From the NCBI GenBank assembly GCA_963739355.1, contig CAVUAD010000007.1, forward strand, positions 1,240,001-1,304,000: a stretch of DNA of 64,000 nt. Reading direction: 5' to 3'. Made by a program: the position numbers and the translations under genes. This DNA is from JAWVFM01 sp963739355. GTDB lineage: Bacteria; Actinomycetota; Thermoleophilia; Solirubrobacterales; 70-9. Below the pieces are notes generated by a model. It saw only the letters and a list, made by a program, of their open reading frames with translations. It was not told the DNA's origin and ran no database searches. Within the stretch, counting starts at the first letter, position 1. The number at the start of each line of letters is the position of its first letter. Shown here piece after piece: positions 57,410 through 64,000 of this stretch.

Positions 57410-59863
57410 ATGCGTGTGAAACAACCCGCGTGCCGCATCCTGTGCGGGTCCGCTCAAGCTCGTTTGCCGACCCGCCCCTTGACGACACCACGACCCATAG
57501 ACCGCCCGCCCGGCCCCAATCCCCTTGGCCTGCTCGACCCGGAGCTCGCTCGCCGGGCCCTGGACGCGACTCGCGAGGGCGTGGTGATCGCCGACGCGAC
57601 CAAACCCGGCTTCCCCGTCGTGTGGGCAAGCTCGAGCTTCGAGGAGATCACCGGCTATCGCCCCGACGAGGTGATCGGCCGCGGCTGCGCGTTCCTTCAG
57701 GGGCCCGACTCGGACCCGTTCGCGATCAGGCAGATGTCGGTCGCCCTCGCCTCCGGCCGCCCGGCGCGGACGATCATCCGCAACTACCGCAAGGACGGCA
57801 CGGCGTTCTGGAACGAGGTCTCGCTGACCCCGGTCCGCGACGACGGACTGAACCTCACCCACTACTCGGCGACGCTCAGCAACGTCACCGAGGCCGTCGA
57901 GGCCGACCGCCGCAGCGCGTACCTCGCTACGCATGACGAGCTGACCGGGCTGCCGAACGAGGCCCTGCTCGGTGACCGCCTCGAGCAGCTCAACAACCGC
58001 CTGACGCGAAGCGAGGGCGTCATCGCCGTCGTGATGGTCGGCCTCGACGACCTGAGGGCGATCAACGAGACGCTCGGGCCCGTCACCGGCGACCAGCTCC
58101 TCCAGCTGGTGCCGACCCGCCTGCACGCGATCACGCGAGCGAGCGACACGATCGGGCGGGTCGGCGGCAACCGCTTCGTCGTCCTCTGCGAGGACATCAA
58201 GACCGAGCACGGCTACACGCAGCTCGCCGAGCGCATCATCGCCGCCTTCGAGGAGCCCTTCACCATCGGCGACGAGGTCGTCAGGTGCTCGGCGTCGGTG
58301 GGGCTCGCGATGAGCAAGCAGCGCCGTTCGGACCCGCAGGCCCTCCTCGGAGAGGCCGACTCGGCATGGCGCCGCGCCAGCGCCGGCTCCGGCGGCCGGT
58401 TCGAGGTCTTCAACGTCGCCATGCAGGAGCGCATCGAGCGCCGCGCGAGCCTGACGAAGGACCTCAGCGACGCGCTCGCCGACCGCTCGCTTGGCCTCGC
58501 CTTCCAGCCGGTGGTCGACATCGGCGCTGGATCCGTTCGCGGCGTCGAGGCTCTTGCCCGCTGGAACCACCCGACCCGGGGACCGATCTCCCCGGAGGAG
58601 TTCATCTCCCTCGCGGAGGAGACCGGCCAGATCCTCGAGCTCGGCCGCACGCTCTTCCGGCAGGCGTGCGACGAGTTCGCCGCCGCTCGCCTCCCCGGGA
58701 ACGTCGGCCTCTCCATCAACCTCTCGATCCGCCAGCTCGCCGACCGCCACCTGGTCTCCACCATCGACAGCGCGGTGCGGGACGCAGGGCTCGACTTCGG
58801 CCGGATCGCAGTCGAGATCACGGAGACCGCCCTCACGAGCGACCTGCAGAGCGCGGCGTCCCGTCTCTGGGAGCTCCGCGAGCTCGGCATCGCCGTTCAT
58901 CTCGATGACTTCGGAGCCGGCTTTGCCTCGCTCGGCCACCTTCGCCGGTTCCCGGTCGACACGCTGAAGATCGATCGCTCGTTCATCGGCGGGCTCGGCG
59001 GGCCATCGCAGGACGCGACGCTCGTCAGCGCCATCCTGCCGATGAGCCGTGCGCTGGGGCTGGACGTCGTCGCCGAGGGCGTCGAGACCGACACGCAGCT
59101 CGCCCACCTCTCGTCGCTCGGCTGCCGCCTGGTCCAGGGCTACCTCTTCGCTCGCCCGTCCGGACTCGACGAGGTTCGTGCGCTGATCGAGTCGGGACCG
59201 CTCGCCGCCCCGTCCTCAGGCGGCCAGGGGCTCGACGGCGGGCTCGAGGCGGCCTACCGTGAGGCGCTGTCCAGCGGCAACCTCCATCAGGCGCTCGACG
59301 CCGTGCGGACGGCGCTCGCCGAGGGCACCGCGCCGATCGACGTCCAGACCGCCCTGATCGGCCCCGCGGCGCGCTGGATCACGGCGCAGCGCGAGGCGGG
59401 AGAGATCAATGGCGCCGACGCCGACCTCGCAAGCTCGATCTCCGAGCGGGCGCTCAACGAGATCCTCGCGCTGGCCGGCGCTCCCGCCACCGGCAGCAGC
59501 GGGAAGGTGCTGGTCGGCGCCCTCAGCGGGGCGCATCCCGGCGCCGGGAGTACGGCGGAGCTCCTCACCCGGGCCGGGTACGAGCCACTTCACCTCGGCA
59601 CGAACGTGACCGGCACCGTCCTGATCGAGGCGATCCGCGAGCACCGCCCGGTCGCCGTCTACATCACCGCCGCGCCTTCGGACAGCACCTGGGGGCTCCA
59701 GGACCTGCTGGAGAACGTCTCGCGCGTTGCGCCCAGCACCCTCGTCGTCGTCGGCGGCCTCGACCGCTCCGCGCGCTACATCGAAGACTCGGGAGCCGTG
59801 CTGGCCGACTCGCCGCCCGCGGCCCTCGAGCTGATCGAGGCCGGCGGGATTCCGGGCCAGTAG
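57410..59863 (+). CDS. LOV-GGDEF(degenerate)-EAL protein with C-terminal B12-like domain
   Basis: 817 aa from the ATG at 57410. Residues ~45-155 are a LOV-type PAS: VIGRGCAFLQGPDSD keeps the photo-reactive Cys (~93; canonical NCRFLQ reads GCAFLQ), and NYRKDGTAFWNEVSLTPVRD keeps the flavin-binding Asn pair; the conserved Gln of the last strand seems to be Leu (ATLSNVTE). GGDEF (~165-320) is degenerate (GRVGGNRFVVL). EAL (~340-590) looks active: VEALARWNHP, NLSIRQL, VEITETAL, HLDDFGAGFASLG, LKIDRSF, VVAEGVET, LVQGYLFARP. Residues ~690-817 form a B12-binding-like Rossmann domain (GALSGAHPGAGSTAELLTRA). Likely a light-controlled c-di-GMP phosphodiesterase. Confidence 0.88.
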   Translation: MRVKQPACRILCGSAQARLPTRPLTTPRPIDRPPGPNPLGLLDPELARRALDATREGVVIADATKPGFPVVWASSSFEEITGYRPDEVIGRGCAFLQGPDSDPFAIRQMSVALASGRPARTIIRNYRKDGTAFWNEVSLTPVRDDGLNLTHYSATLSNVTEAVEADRRSAYLATHDELTGLPNEALLGDRLEQLNNRLTRSEGVIAVVMVGLDDLRAINETLGPVTGDQLLQLVPTRLHAITRASDTIGRVGGNRFVVLCEDIKTEHGYTQLAERIIAAFEEPFTIGDEVVRCSASVGLAMSKQRRSDPQALLGEADSAWRRASAGSGGRFEVFNVAMQERIERRASLTKDLSDALADRSLGLAFQPVVDIGAGSVRGVEALARWNHPTRGPISPEEFISLAEETGQILELGRTLFRQACDEFAAARLPGNVGLSINLSIRQLADRHLVSTIDSAVRDAGLDFGRIAVEITETALTSDLQSAASRLWELRELGIAVHLDDFGAGFASLGHLRRFPVDTLKIDRSFIGGLGGPSQDATLVSAILPMSRALGLDVVAEGVETDTQLAHLSSLGCRLVQGYLFARPSGLDEVRALIESGPLAAPSSGGQGLDGGLEAAYREALSSGNLHQALDAVRTALAEGTAPIDVQTALIGPAARWITAQREAGEINGADADLASSISERALNEILALAGAPATGSSGKVLVGALSGAHPGAGSTAELLTRAGYEPLHLGTNVTGTVLIEAIREHRPVAVYITAAPSDSTWGLQDLLENVSRVAPSTLVVVGGLDRSARYIEDSGAVLADSPPAALELIEAGGIPGQ

Positions 59864-59885
59864 CCGTCACTGTGATCCTTCGGGC

Positions 59886-60311
59886 ATGTGGTTGCAGCGA
59901 GAGATCCGCCTCGGCGCGCGGGAGCGCGGCTTTCATCTCGTCGGCGGCGAGGTCGAGGCCGCCCTGCCGGAGCTCGCCGAGGTGGACGTGGGCTTGCTGC
60001 ATCTCCACATCCTCCACACGTCGGCCTCGCTTGCGCTCAACGAGAACGCGAGCGCCGAAGTCCGTCGCGATCTCGAGACCTGGTTCAACCGGGCGGTGCC
60101 CGAGGATGCCTCCTACTGGCGCCACACGCTCGAGGGGCCTGACGACATGCCCGCGCACGTCAAGTCCGTCCTCGTCGGGCCGTCGCTGCTGCTCCCGGTC
60201 AGAAACGGCGCGCCGGCGCTCGGCACCTGGCAGGGCATCTACCTGTGCGAGCACCGCGACCGCGGCGGCGAGCGACGGCTGATCGCCACGCTTCACGGCG
60301 CCCCCGAATAG
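59886..60311 (+). CDS. YjbQ/UPF0047 family protein
   Basis: 141 aa, the usual length. Signatures: GLLHLHILHTSASLALNENA with the metal-binding His residues, RDLETWFNRAVPEDASYWRH, LEGPDDMPAHVKSVLVGPSL and LGTWQGIYLCEHRDRGGERR. The family has a trimeric beta-barrel with a bound metal; some members show weak thiamine-phosphate synthase activity and the real role is unsettled. Starts 22 bp after the LOV-EAL gene; may be in the same transcript by spacing. Confidence 0.93.
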   Translation: MWLQREIRLGARERGFHLVGGEVEAALPELAEVDVGLLHLHILHTSASLALNENASAEVRRDLETWFNRAVPEDASYWRHTLEGPDDMPAHVKSVLVGPSLLLPVRNGAPALGTWQGIYLCEHRDRGGERRLIATLHGAPE

Positions 60312-60699
60312 AGCCCTCGGGTGCTCCGCTCCTGGTGATGCCGACGACACCGAAAACCACCAGCATCTTCGAGGCGAAGATCAGCGGGCCGACACGTCTA
60401 CTTCGGCGGCTGGATCGTCAGCAGCTTGGTGCCGGCGCCGGCGTGGGCGCCGTCCCGGGTCCACTGGGCGACCACGAAGGTCGTCATCTTGACCTTCCCG
60501 AGGGTCGCGAGGAACCACGCCTAGGGGTGAACACGCCGATCCCTCGGGATGTTTTCCCTCATCCCTTGGTGAGCTCGCCGGGCTGCGACCAGGAACCGGT
60601 CGAGGCCTGGAAAGGGCGCCTGCCGCGATCGCTACGTGGAGCTACTCGCTACGGGAATGGGTCCGCTCCGGCCAGATGTTTGGTCGTGGCGCGTAACCG
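60312..60699. other. Gene-poor stretch with coding-like remnants
   Basis: 388 bp between yjbQ and tatA without an intact gene of normal size. A minus-strand 30-codon frame at 60398-60487 has protein-like codon use. A second minus-strand frame just beyond (about 60320-60396) reads LIFASKMLVVFGVVGI, a membrane-like piece. 60500-60699 has no recognisable signal. It looks like decayed coding DNA. Confidence 0.5.
60398..60487 (-). pseudogene. Short ORF remnant, possibly the end of a decayed gene
   Basis: 29 codons from the ATG at 60487, ending TAG at 60398: MTTFVVAQWTRDGAHAGAGT then KLLTIQPPK. Codons upstream (WFLATLGKVK) are also protein-like until an in-frame TAG, suggesting a 5'-truncated gene. 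No family recognised; it could also be a real small protein, but no ribosome-binding site is seen. Confidence 0.3.
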
Positions 60700-60921
60700 T
60701 CATTCCTCGGAGGCCGGCAAACTCGGTTTTGGCTTCGCGGCGATCTTCGCCGGCTCGGCATCGCCGTTCTCGTCTGGCTCGTCCTCGCCATCGAGCGAAG
60801 CTTTGAAGCCCCGTATTCCTTCGCCAAGCGAGCGGCCGAGCTCGGGCAAGCGCTTTGGGCCAAAAACAACGAGCGCGATGATCGCTACGACGACAACTTC
60901 GAGTGGACCGACATTCCCCAT
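60700..60921 (-). CDS. tatA: Twin-arginine translocase subunit TatA/E
   Basis: 73 aa. One N-terminal membrane helix (NVGPLEVVVVAIIALVVFGP), the FGPKRLPELGRSLGEGIRGF amphipathic helix that defines TatA/B/E, and an acidic then basic tail (GEDEPDENGDAEPAKIAAK). It builds the Tat pore for folded proteins; tatB and tatC are not in the window. It is convergent with the region after yjbQ and divergent from apbE, whose product is itself an exported flavin transferase. Confidence 0.93.
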   Translation of the reverse strand: MGNVGPLEVVVVAIIALVVFGPKRLPELGRSLGEGIRGFKASLDGEDEPDENGDAEPAKIAAKPKPSLPASEE

Positions 60922-61154
60922 AGGCGCTCCACCTTAAGGTCCGTCGCTAACCGCCAGGTAAAGGCCATGCCGGCCGCGTCAAGCAGGAGGCCTAGACCTC
61001 CTCAGCCTCGCCGTGGCGGTGCGCGAACGCCTGGCGCTGCCCGGCTTGACGCGCATACTGCTCATGTCCTGAGTCCTACCCGATCGGAGGCAATGGCTCG
61101 CGCGAGACATACTGCGGCTGTGCTCGAAAGCCGCAGCAAGTCTGGCCCGGCCGG

Positions 61155-62123
61155 GTGATGCTCGAGCGCTCCTTCCGGACCATGGGCACGGAGATAAGCG
61201 TGCTCATCGGACCGCCGCTCGACCGGGGACTCCCAAGCGAAGGGTCCACCCTCGCGGCCGTTGAGCAGGAGTTGCTCGACTTCAACCGCCGCCTGTCGCG
61301 CTTTCTCGAAGACAGTGAGCTGTCCCAGCTCAACGGGGACCCGCGAGAGGTGGTCCCGGCATCGGAGCTCCTGCGCACCGCCGTGCGCGCCGGCATCTGG
61401 GGGGCGGAGCGAACGAGCGGGCTGGTCGACCCCACCCTGCTCCCCGAGCTCGAGGAGGCCGGGTACGGGGCCTCCTTCGAGGGAGACCGCTCTGCGCCGC
61501 TCGAGCAAGCCCTGAAGGCTGCCCCGCCGCGACGCCCGGCTGGACCGAATCCGCACGCCGCCTGGCGTTCGATCGAGGTAGACGACGCGGCCGGGACCAT
61601 CCGCCGGCCGCCCGGTACGAGGTTGGACACGGGCGGGACGGGCAAGGGCCTCGCGGCGGATCTTGTCGCCGCACGGCTCGAGGGCTACTCGCGGTACGCG
61701 ATCGACTGCGGCGGAGACGTGCGCGTCGGTGGGGCAAGCCCAGCCAAGGAGCCGATCGAAATCGAGGTACGCCATCCGCTGACGGGCGGGGCCGCCGACG
61801 AATTCCGCCTGGAGAGCGGAGCGGTCGCCACTTCGGGCCTCGACGCTCGTCTCTGGCAGCGTTCGGACGGCACCCACGCCCACCATTTGATCGACCCGGG
61901 CACGGGCGAGCCGGCCTGGACCGGTTTGATCTGCGTCACCGCCCGCGCGCCAACGGCCCTGGAGGCCGACGTCCTCGCCAAGGCGGCATTGCTCAGCGGC
62001 CCGAGCGGCGCGGTCCACGTGCTGGCCGAAGGCGGCGGGCTGATCGTCCACGACGACGGCCGGGTCCGGCGCGTCGGCCCGCTTCACGACCCCCCGCGAA
62101 TTCGCATCTCGCTGCCGCGCTGA
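61155..62123 (+). CDS. apbE: FAD:protein FMN transferase (ApbE family)
   Basis: 322 aa from GTG-ATG at 61155/61158. Signatures: RTMGTEISVLIG and ELLDFNRRLSRFLEDSELSQ, LNGDPREVVPASELLRTAVR, LDTGGTGKGLAADLVAARLE (Mg/FAD-binding), GGDVRVGG, VATSGLDARLWQRSDGTHAH with HHLIDPGTGEPA near the C-terminus. It attaches FMN to Thr of target proteins. No signal peptide or lipobox is seen, so it may be cytoplasmic, unlike many homologues. The target is probably a membrane flavoprotein not seen here; the ferredoxin reductase downstream uses FAD. Confidence 0.9.
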   Translation: MMLERSFRTMGTEISVLIGPPLDRGLPSEGSTLAAVEQELLDFNRRLSRFLEDSELSQLNGDPREVVPASELLRTAVRAGIWGAERTSGLVDPTLLPELEEAGYGASFEGDRSAPLEQALKAAPPRRPAGPNPHAAWRSIEVDDAAGTIRRPPGTRLDTGGTGKGLAADLVAARLEGYSRYAIDCGGDVRVGGASPAKEPIEIEVRHPLTGGAADEFRLESGAVATSGLDARLWQRSDGTHAHHLIDPGTGEPAWTGLICVTARAPTALEADVLAKAALLSGPSGAVHVLAEGGGLIVHDDGRVRRVGPLHDPPRIRISLPR

Positions 62124-62276
62124 GCGACTCGGTGCGTAGCAACTACTGACTCGAGGCGGTTGCTTTCGCCTTGCCGATCGAGTAGTGCGCCCGGCTGAAT
62201 CGGCGCACGGGAGGTCGTAGCTTGGCTTCGTGATGCTTCCCAGCCACACTCCGCACACTCCGATCGACGCGCGGCC

Positions 62277-63476
62277 GTGAGAAACGGGGTTCTGATCGCC
62301 GGCGGCGGCCTCGCAGCCCAGCGCTGCTGCGAAACCCTGCGCTCGCGTGGATACGAGGGGCGTATCCGCATCGTCTCCGACGAGGGGCGAGCTCCGTACG
62401 ATCGCCCACCGCTCTCCAAGGGCGTCCTCTCGGGTGAGCGCGACCCCGCGACGCTCGACTTTCGCCCGGCGGACTGGTACGCCGAGCACGACGTCGAGCT
62501 CGTGCTCGGCGAGCGCGCCGTCGCCCTGGATCCCGGGATCAAGACGCTCACCCTCGCCTCCGGCCCGACGCTCGACTACGACGTCGCCGTCCTCGCCACC
62601 GGCAGCCGTCCGCGCAAGCTGCCCGGTACGGAGGGCTTCGCCAACACCCACACCCTTCGCACCGCCGCCGACGCCGTCCGGCTCGCCGGCGCCCTGCGCG
62701 AGAGCCAGCGGCTGATCGTCGTCGGCGCCGGCTTCATCGGCTTGGAGGTCGCGGCGACGGCCCGGCGCCTGGGGCTCGAGGTGATCGTGCTGGAGGCGGC
62801 CCCGGCTCCCCTCCTTCGGGTCCTCGGGCCCAAGCTCGCCAACTGGTTCGTCGATCTGCACCGCGCCGAGGGCGTCGAGGTGCTGCTCTCCGCTCACGTG
62901 GCCAGGTTCGGCGAGGGCCCCGGCGGGGCCGAGTGGGTTCAGCTCACCGACGGCCGTCAACTTGCGTGCGATGCCCTGGTGATCGGAATCGGGATCGAGC
63001 CGGTTGCCGACTGGCTCGAGGGCAGCGGCCTCGACCCCGGCGGCGTCCAGGCCGATCCGGTTGGCCGTACGACCGCCCCCGACGTGTACGCGGCGGGCGA
63101 CGTCGCCCGCCTGCTCAACCCGGTCAGCGGCAGCTACGAGCGCAGCGAGCAGTGGGAGGCCGCCGCCCGCCAGGGCGCGCAGGTTGGGCGCGCGATCCTC
63201 GGCCTCGACCCTTTGCCCCCCGCGTTGCCGTCCTTCTGGACCGACCAGTACGGAGTGCGAATCCAGCTGATCGGCGACGCGCGTGAGGCCGACGAGGTCG
63301 TGATCGAGGGCGACCCCGCTGCCCGCGACTTCCAGGCCCTGATGGTGCGCGACGGGACCCCTGTCGCCGGCATGGCGGTCGGCCGCCCCCGCGCGATTCC
63401 CGAGCTTCGAAAGCAGATCGCCAACGCGATCGCAGACGTGAACAGGAGTGAGGATGAGATACCGAGTCGAAGTTGA
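62277..63476 (+). CDS. FAD-dependent ferredoxin reductase
   Basis: 399 aa from a GTG. Two nucleotide sites: FAD site VLIAGGGLAAQRCCETLR at the N-terminus and NAD site LIVVGAGFIGLEVAATARRL (~145). ATGSRPRKLPG and TTAPDVYAAGDVARLLNP (the FAD-binding Asp in AAGD) follow, with a C-terminal dimer/reductase domain (SFWTDQYGVRIQLIGDAREA). This is the rubredoxin/putidaredoxin-reductase type used with P450 or dioxygenase ferredoxins. It overlaps the ferredoxin gene by 23 bp, so they act together. No P450 or oxygenase is visible here. Confidence 0.92.
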   Translation: MRNGVLIAGGGLAAQRCCETLRSRGYEGRIRIVSDEGRAPYDRPPLSKGVLSGERDPATLDFRPADWYAEHDVELVLGERAVALDPGIKTLTLASGPTLDYDVAVLATGSRPRKLPGTEGFANTHTLRTAADAVRLAGALRESQRLIVVGAGFIGLEVAATARRLGLEVIVLEAAPAPLLRVLGPKLANWFVDLHRAEGVEVLLSAHVARFGEGPGGAEWVQLTDGRQLACDALVIGIGIEPVADWLEGSGLDPGGVQADPVGRTTAPDVYAAGDVARLLNPVSGSYERSEQWEAAARQGAQVGRAILGLDPLPPALPSFWTDQYGVRIQLIGDAREADEVVIEGDPAARDFQALMVRDGTPVAGMAVGRPRAIPELRKQIANAIADVNRSEDEIPSRS

Positions 63477-63660
63477 TGAGAACGCGTGCGCCGCGCACGG
63501 CGACTGCGTCGACATTGCCCCTGGAGTCTTTTCGCTGAACGACACCGCGCACGTGATCGGCGAGGGCGAGCCCGAGGTGATCATGGAGGCGGCCGAGGCA
63601 TGCCCGTCGGTCGCGATCTCGGTGTTCGACGCCGACTCGGGCGAGCAGATCTACCCGTAA
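63454..63660 (+). CDS. P450-type [3Fe-4S]/[4Fe-4S] ferredoxin
   Basis: 68 aa from the ATG at 63454; a GTG two codons upstream is in frame. Cluster motif ENACAAHGDCVDIAPGVFSL with C-x2-H-x2-C and AEACPSVAIS with the CP pair. His replaces the second Cys of a 4Fe motif, as in many actinobacterial cytochrome-P450 ferredoxins, which usually hold a 3Fe-4S or a His-ligated 4Fe-4S cluster. It passes electrons from the reductase encoded just upstream to an oxygenase outside this window. Confidence 0.92.
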   Translation: MRYRVEVDENACAAHGDCVDIAPGVFSLNDTAHVIGEGEPEVIMEAAEACPSVAISVFDADSGEQIYP

Positions 63661-63664
63661 CGCG

Positions 63665-64000
63665 ATGGGCCCGATGAATCCCTCCCCGCTCAAGGCCTCC
63701 GTTGCCCTCGCGGCCACCGTGGGTCTGCTTGCCGCCGGCTGCGGCGGCGACTCGCGCCGAGCCGAGAGCGAGGGCGCCGCCGGTTCCACCACCACGGTGG
63801 CAAGCGGCCCGTCGCACACCTCCACAGCCGCCAACAAGCCGGTCAGCGCCCCCGACGCGGCCGATCCCCAGCGCCGGCGCTACGTCTCGCGGGTCGACCG
63901 CGTCTGCGCTCACTGGGATCCCGAGCGCGTGAAGGAGAACGAACGCGTCGCCGGCTCGCCGACAGCCGGCGAGGCGGCGAAGCACTACGGCGATTCCATC
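63665..64000 (+). CDS. Lipoprotein, 3' end outside the window
   Basis: 112 codons open to the window edge from the ATG at 63665. Signal peptide LKASVALAATVGLLAAGCGG with the lipobox LAAGC (residue ~26), then a Ser/Thr/Ala-rich linker, and a start of a folded domain (RRRYVSRVDRVCAHWDPERV). It would be lipid-anchored on the outer face. The family cannot be named from this part. Only 4 bp after the ferredoxin stop, so it may share that transcript. Confidence 0.7.
   Translation, partial: MGPMNPSPLKASVALAATVGLLAAGCGGDSRRAESEGAAGSTTTVASGPSHTSTAANKPVSAPDAADPQRRRYVSRVDRVCAHWDPERVKENERVAGSPTAGEAAKHYGDSI

Overview
The window is high-GC DNA, with GTG starts and start/stop overlaps common. It fits an actinobacterium, probably class Thermoleophilia (Solirubrobacter/Gaiella-like). 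This rests on a BldC-like small regulator, a c-di-AMP riboswitch in front of an Rpf/PcsB-like cell-wall hydrolase, an RsbU/RsbV-type stress switch, and the thrS, infC, rpmI, rplT and pheST ribosomal neighbourhood. The taxonomic call is inference. No phage, insertion sequence or CRISPR array was seen.

Layout. 1-12.3 kb is a signalling block: a truncated coiled-coil protein, an O-antigen-ligase-like protein with a TPR tail, two LuxR-type regulators, a STAS antagonist with an RsbU-RsbW fusion, a degenerate GGDEF protein, a MerR protein with a B12-like domain, a GT4 glycosyltransferase, a BldC-like regulator, a membrane HD-GYP protein and an MFS exporter behind a promoter with helically phased GCAA repeats. 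12.3-17.2 kb holds the riboswitch-controlled hydrolase, argG with a coupled 55-aa membrane peptide, a sortase and two related coiled-coil proteins. 17.3-28.5 kb is a surface-polysaccharide locus: Wzz/BY-kinase, Wzy-like polymerase, two GT4 enzymes, a Wzx-like flippase flanked by two GHL15-type putative glycosidases, and a sulfotransferase. 28.9-38.3 kb, minus strand, carries rpmI-rplT, an rRNA methyltransferase, pheS-pheT and argC-argJ-argB-argD, mostly overlapping end to end.

The most unusual region is 39.6-47.8 kb on the plus strand. It sits between infC-thrS (47.7-50.5 kb) and rpmI-rplT (37.7-38.2 kb), genes that are normally adjacent. Seven tightly coupled genes encode a holo-ACP synthase, a small carrier protein, an acyl-CoA dehydrogenase-like flavoprotein, a truncated seryl-tRNA-synthetase homologue of the amino acid:[carrier protein] ligase family, a DUF1839 protein, a GH2/beta-mannosidase-like protein (frameshifted here) and a tandem alpha/beta hydrolase with altered nucleophile elbows. 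Together they look like a pathway that loads an amino acid onto a dedicated carrier protein, modifies it there and releases or transfers it, possibly onto a glycan. Activation and loading rest on a known family; the later steps are inference.

50.6-64 kb holds a CSLREA beta-helix protein, a DUF5995 protein, an ECF sigma factor with a fused zinc-finger and low-complexity tail, a GT2 enzyme, a tRNA-Val(GAC) with C33, a terminator with a possible small RNA, a LOV-GGDEF-EAL protein with a C-terminal B12-like domain, YjbQ, TatA, ApbE, a ferredoxin reductase with its ferredoxin, and the start of a lipoprotein.
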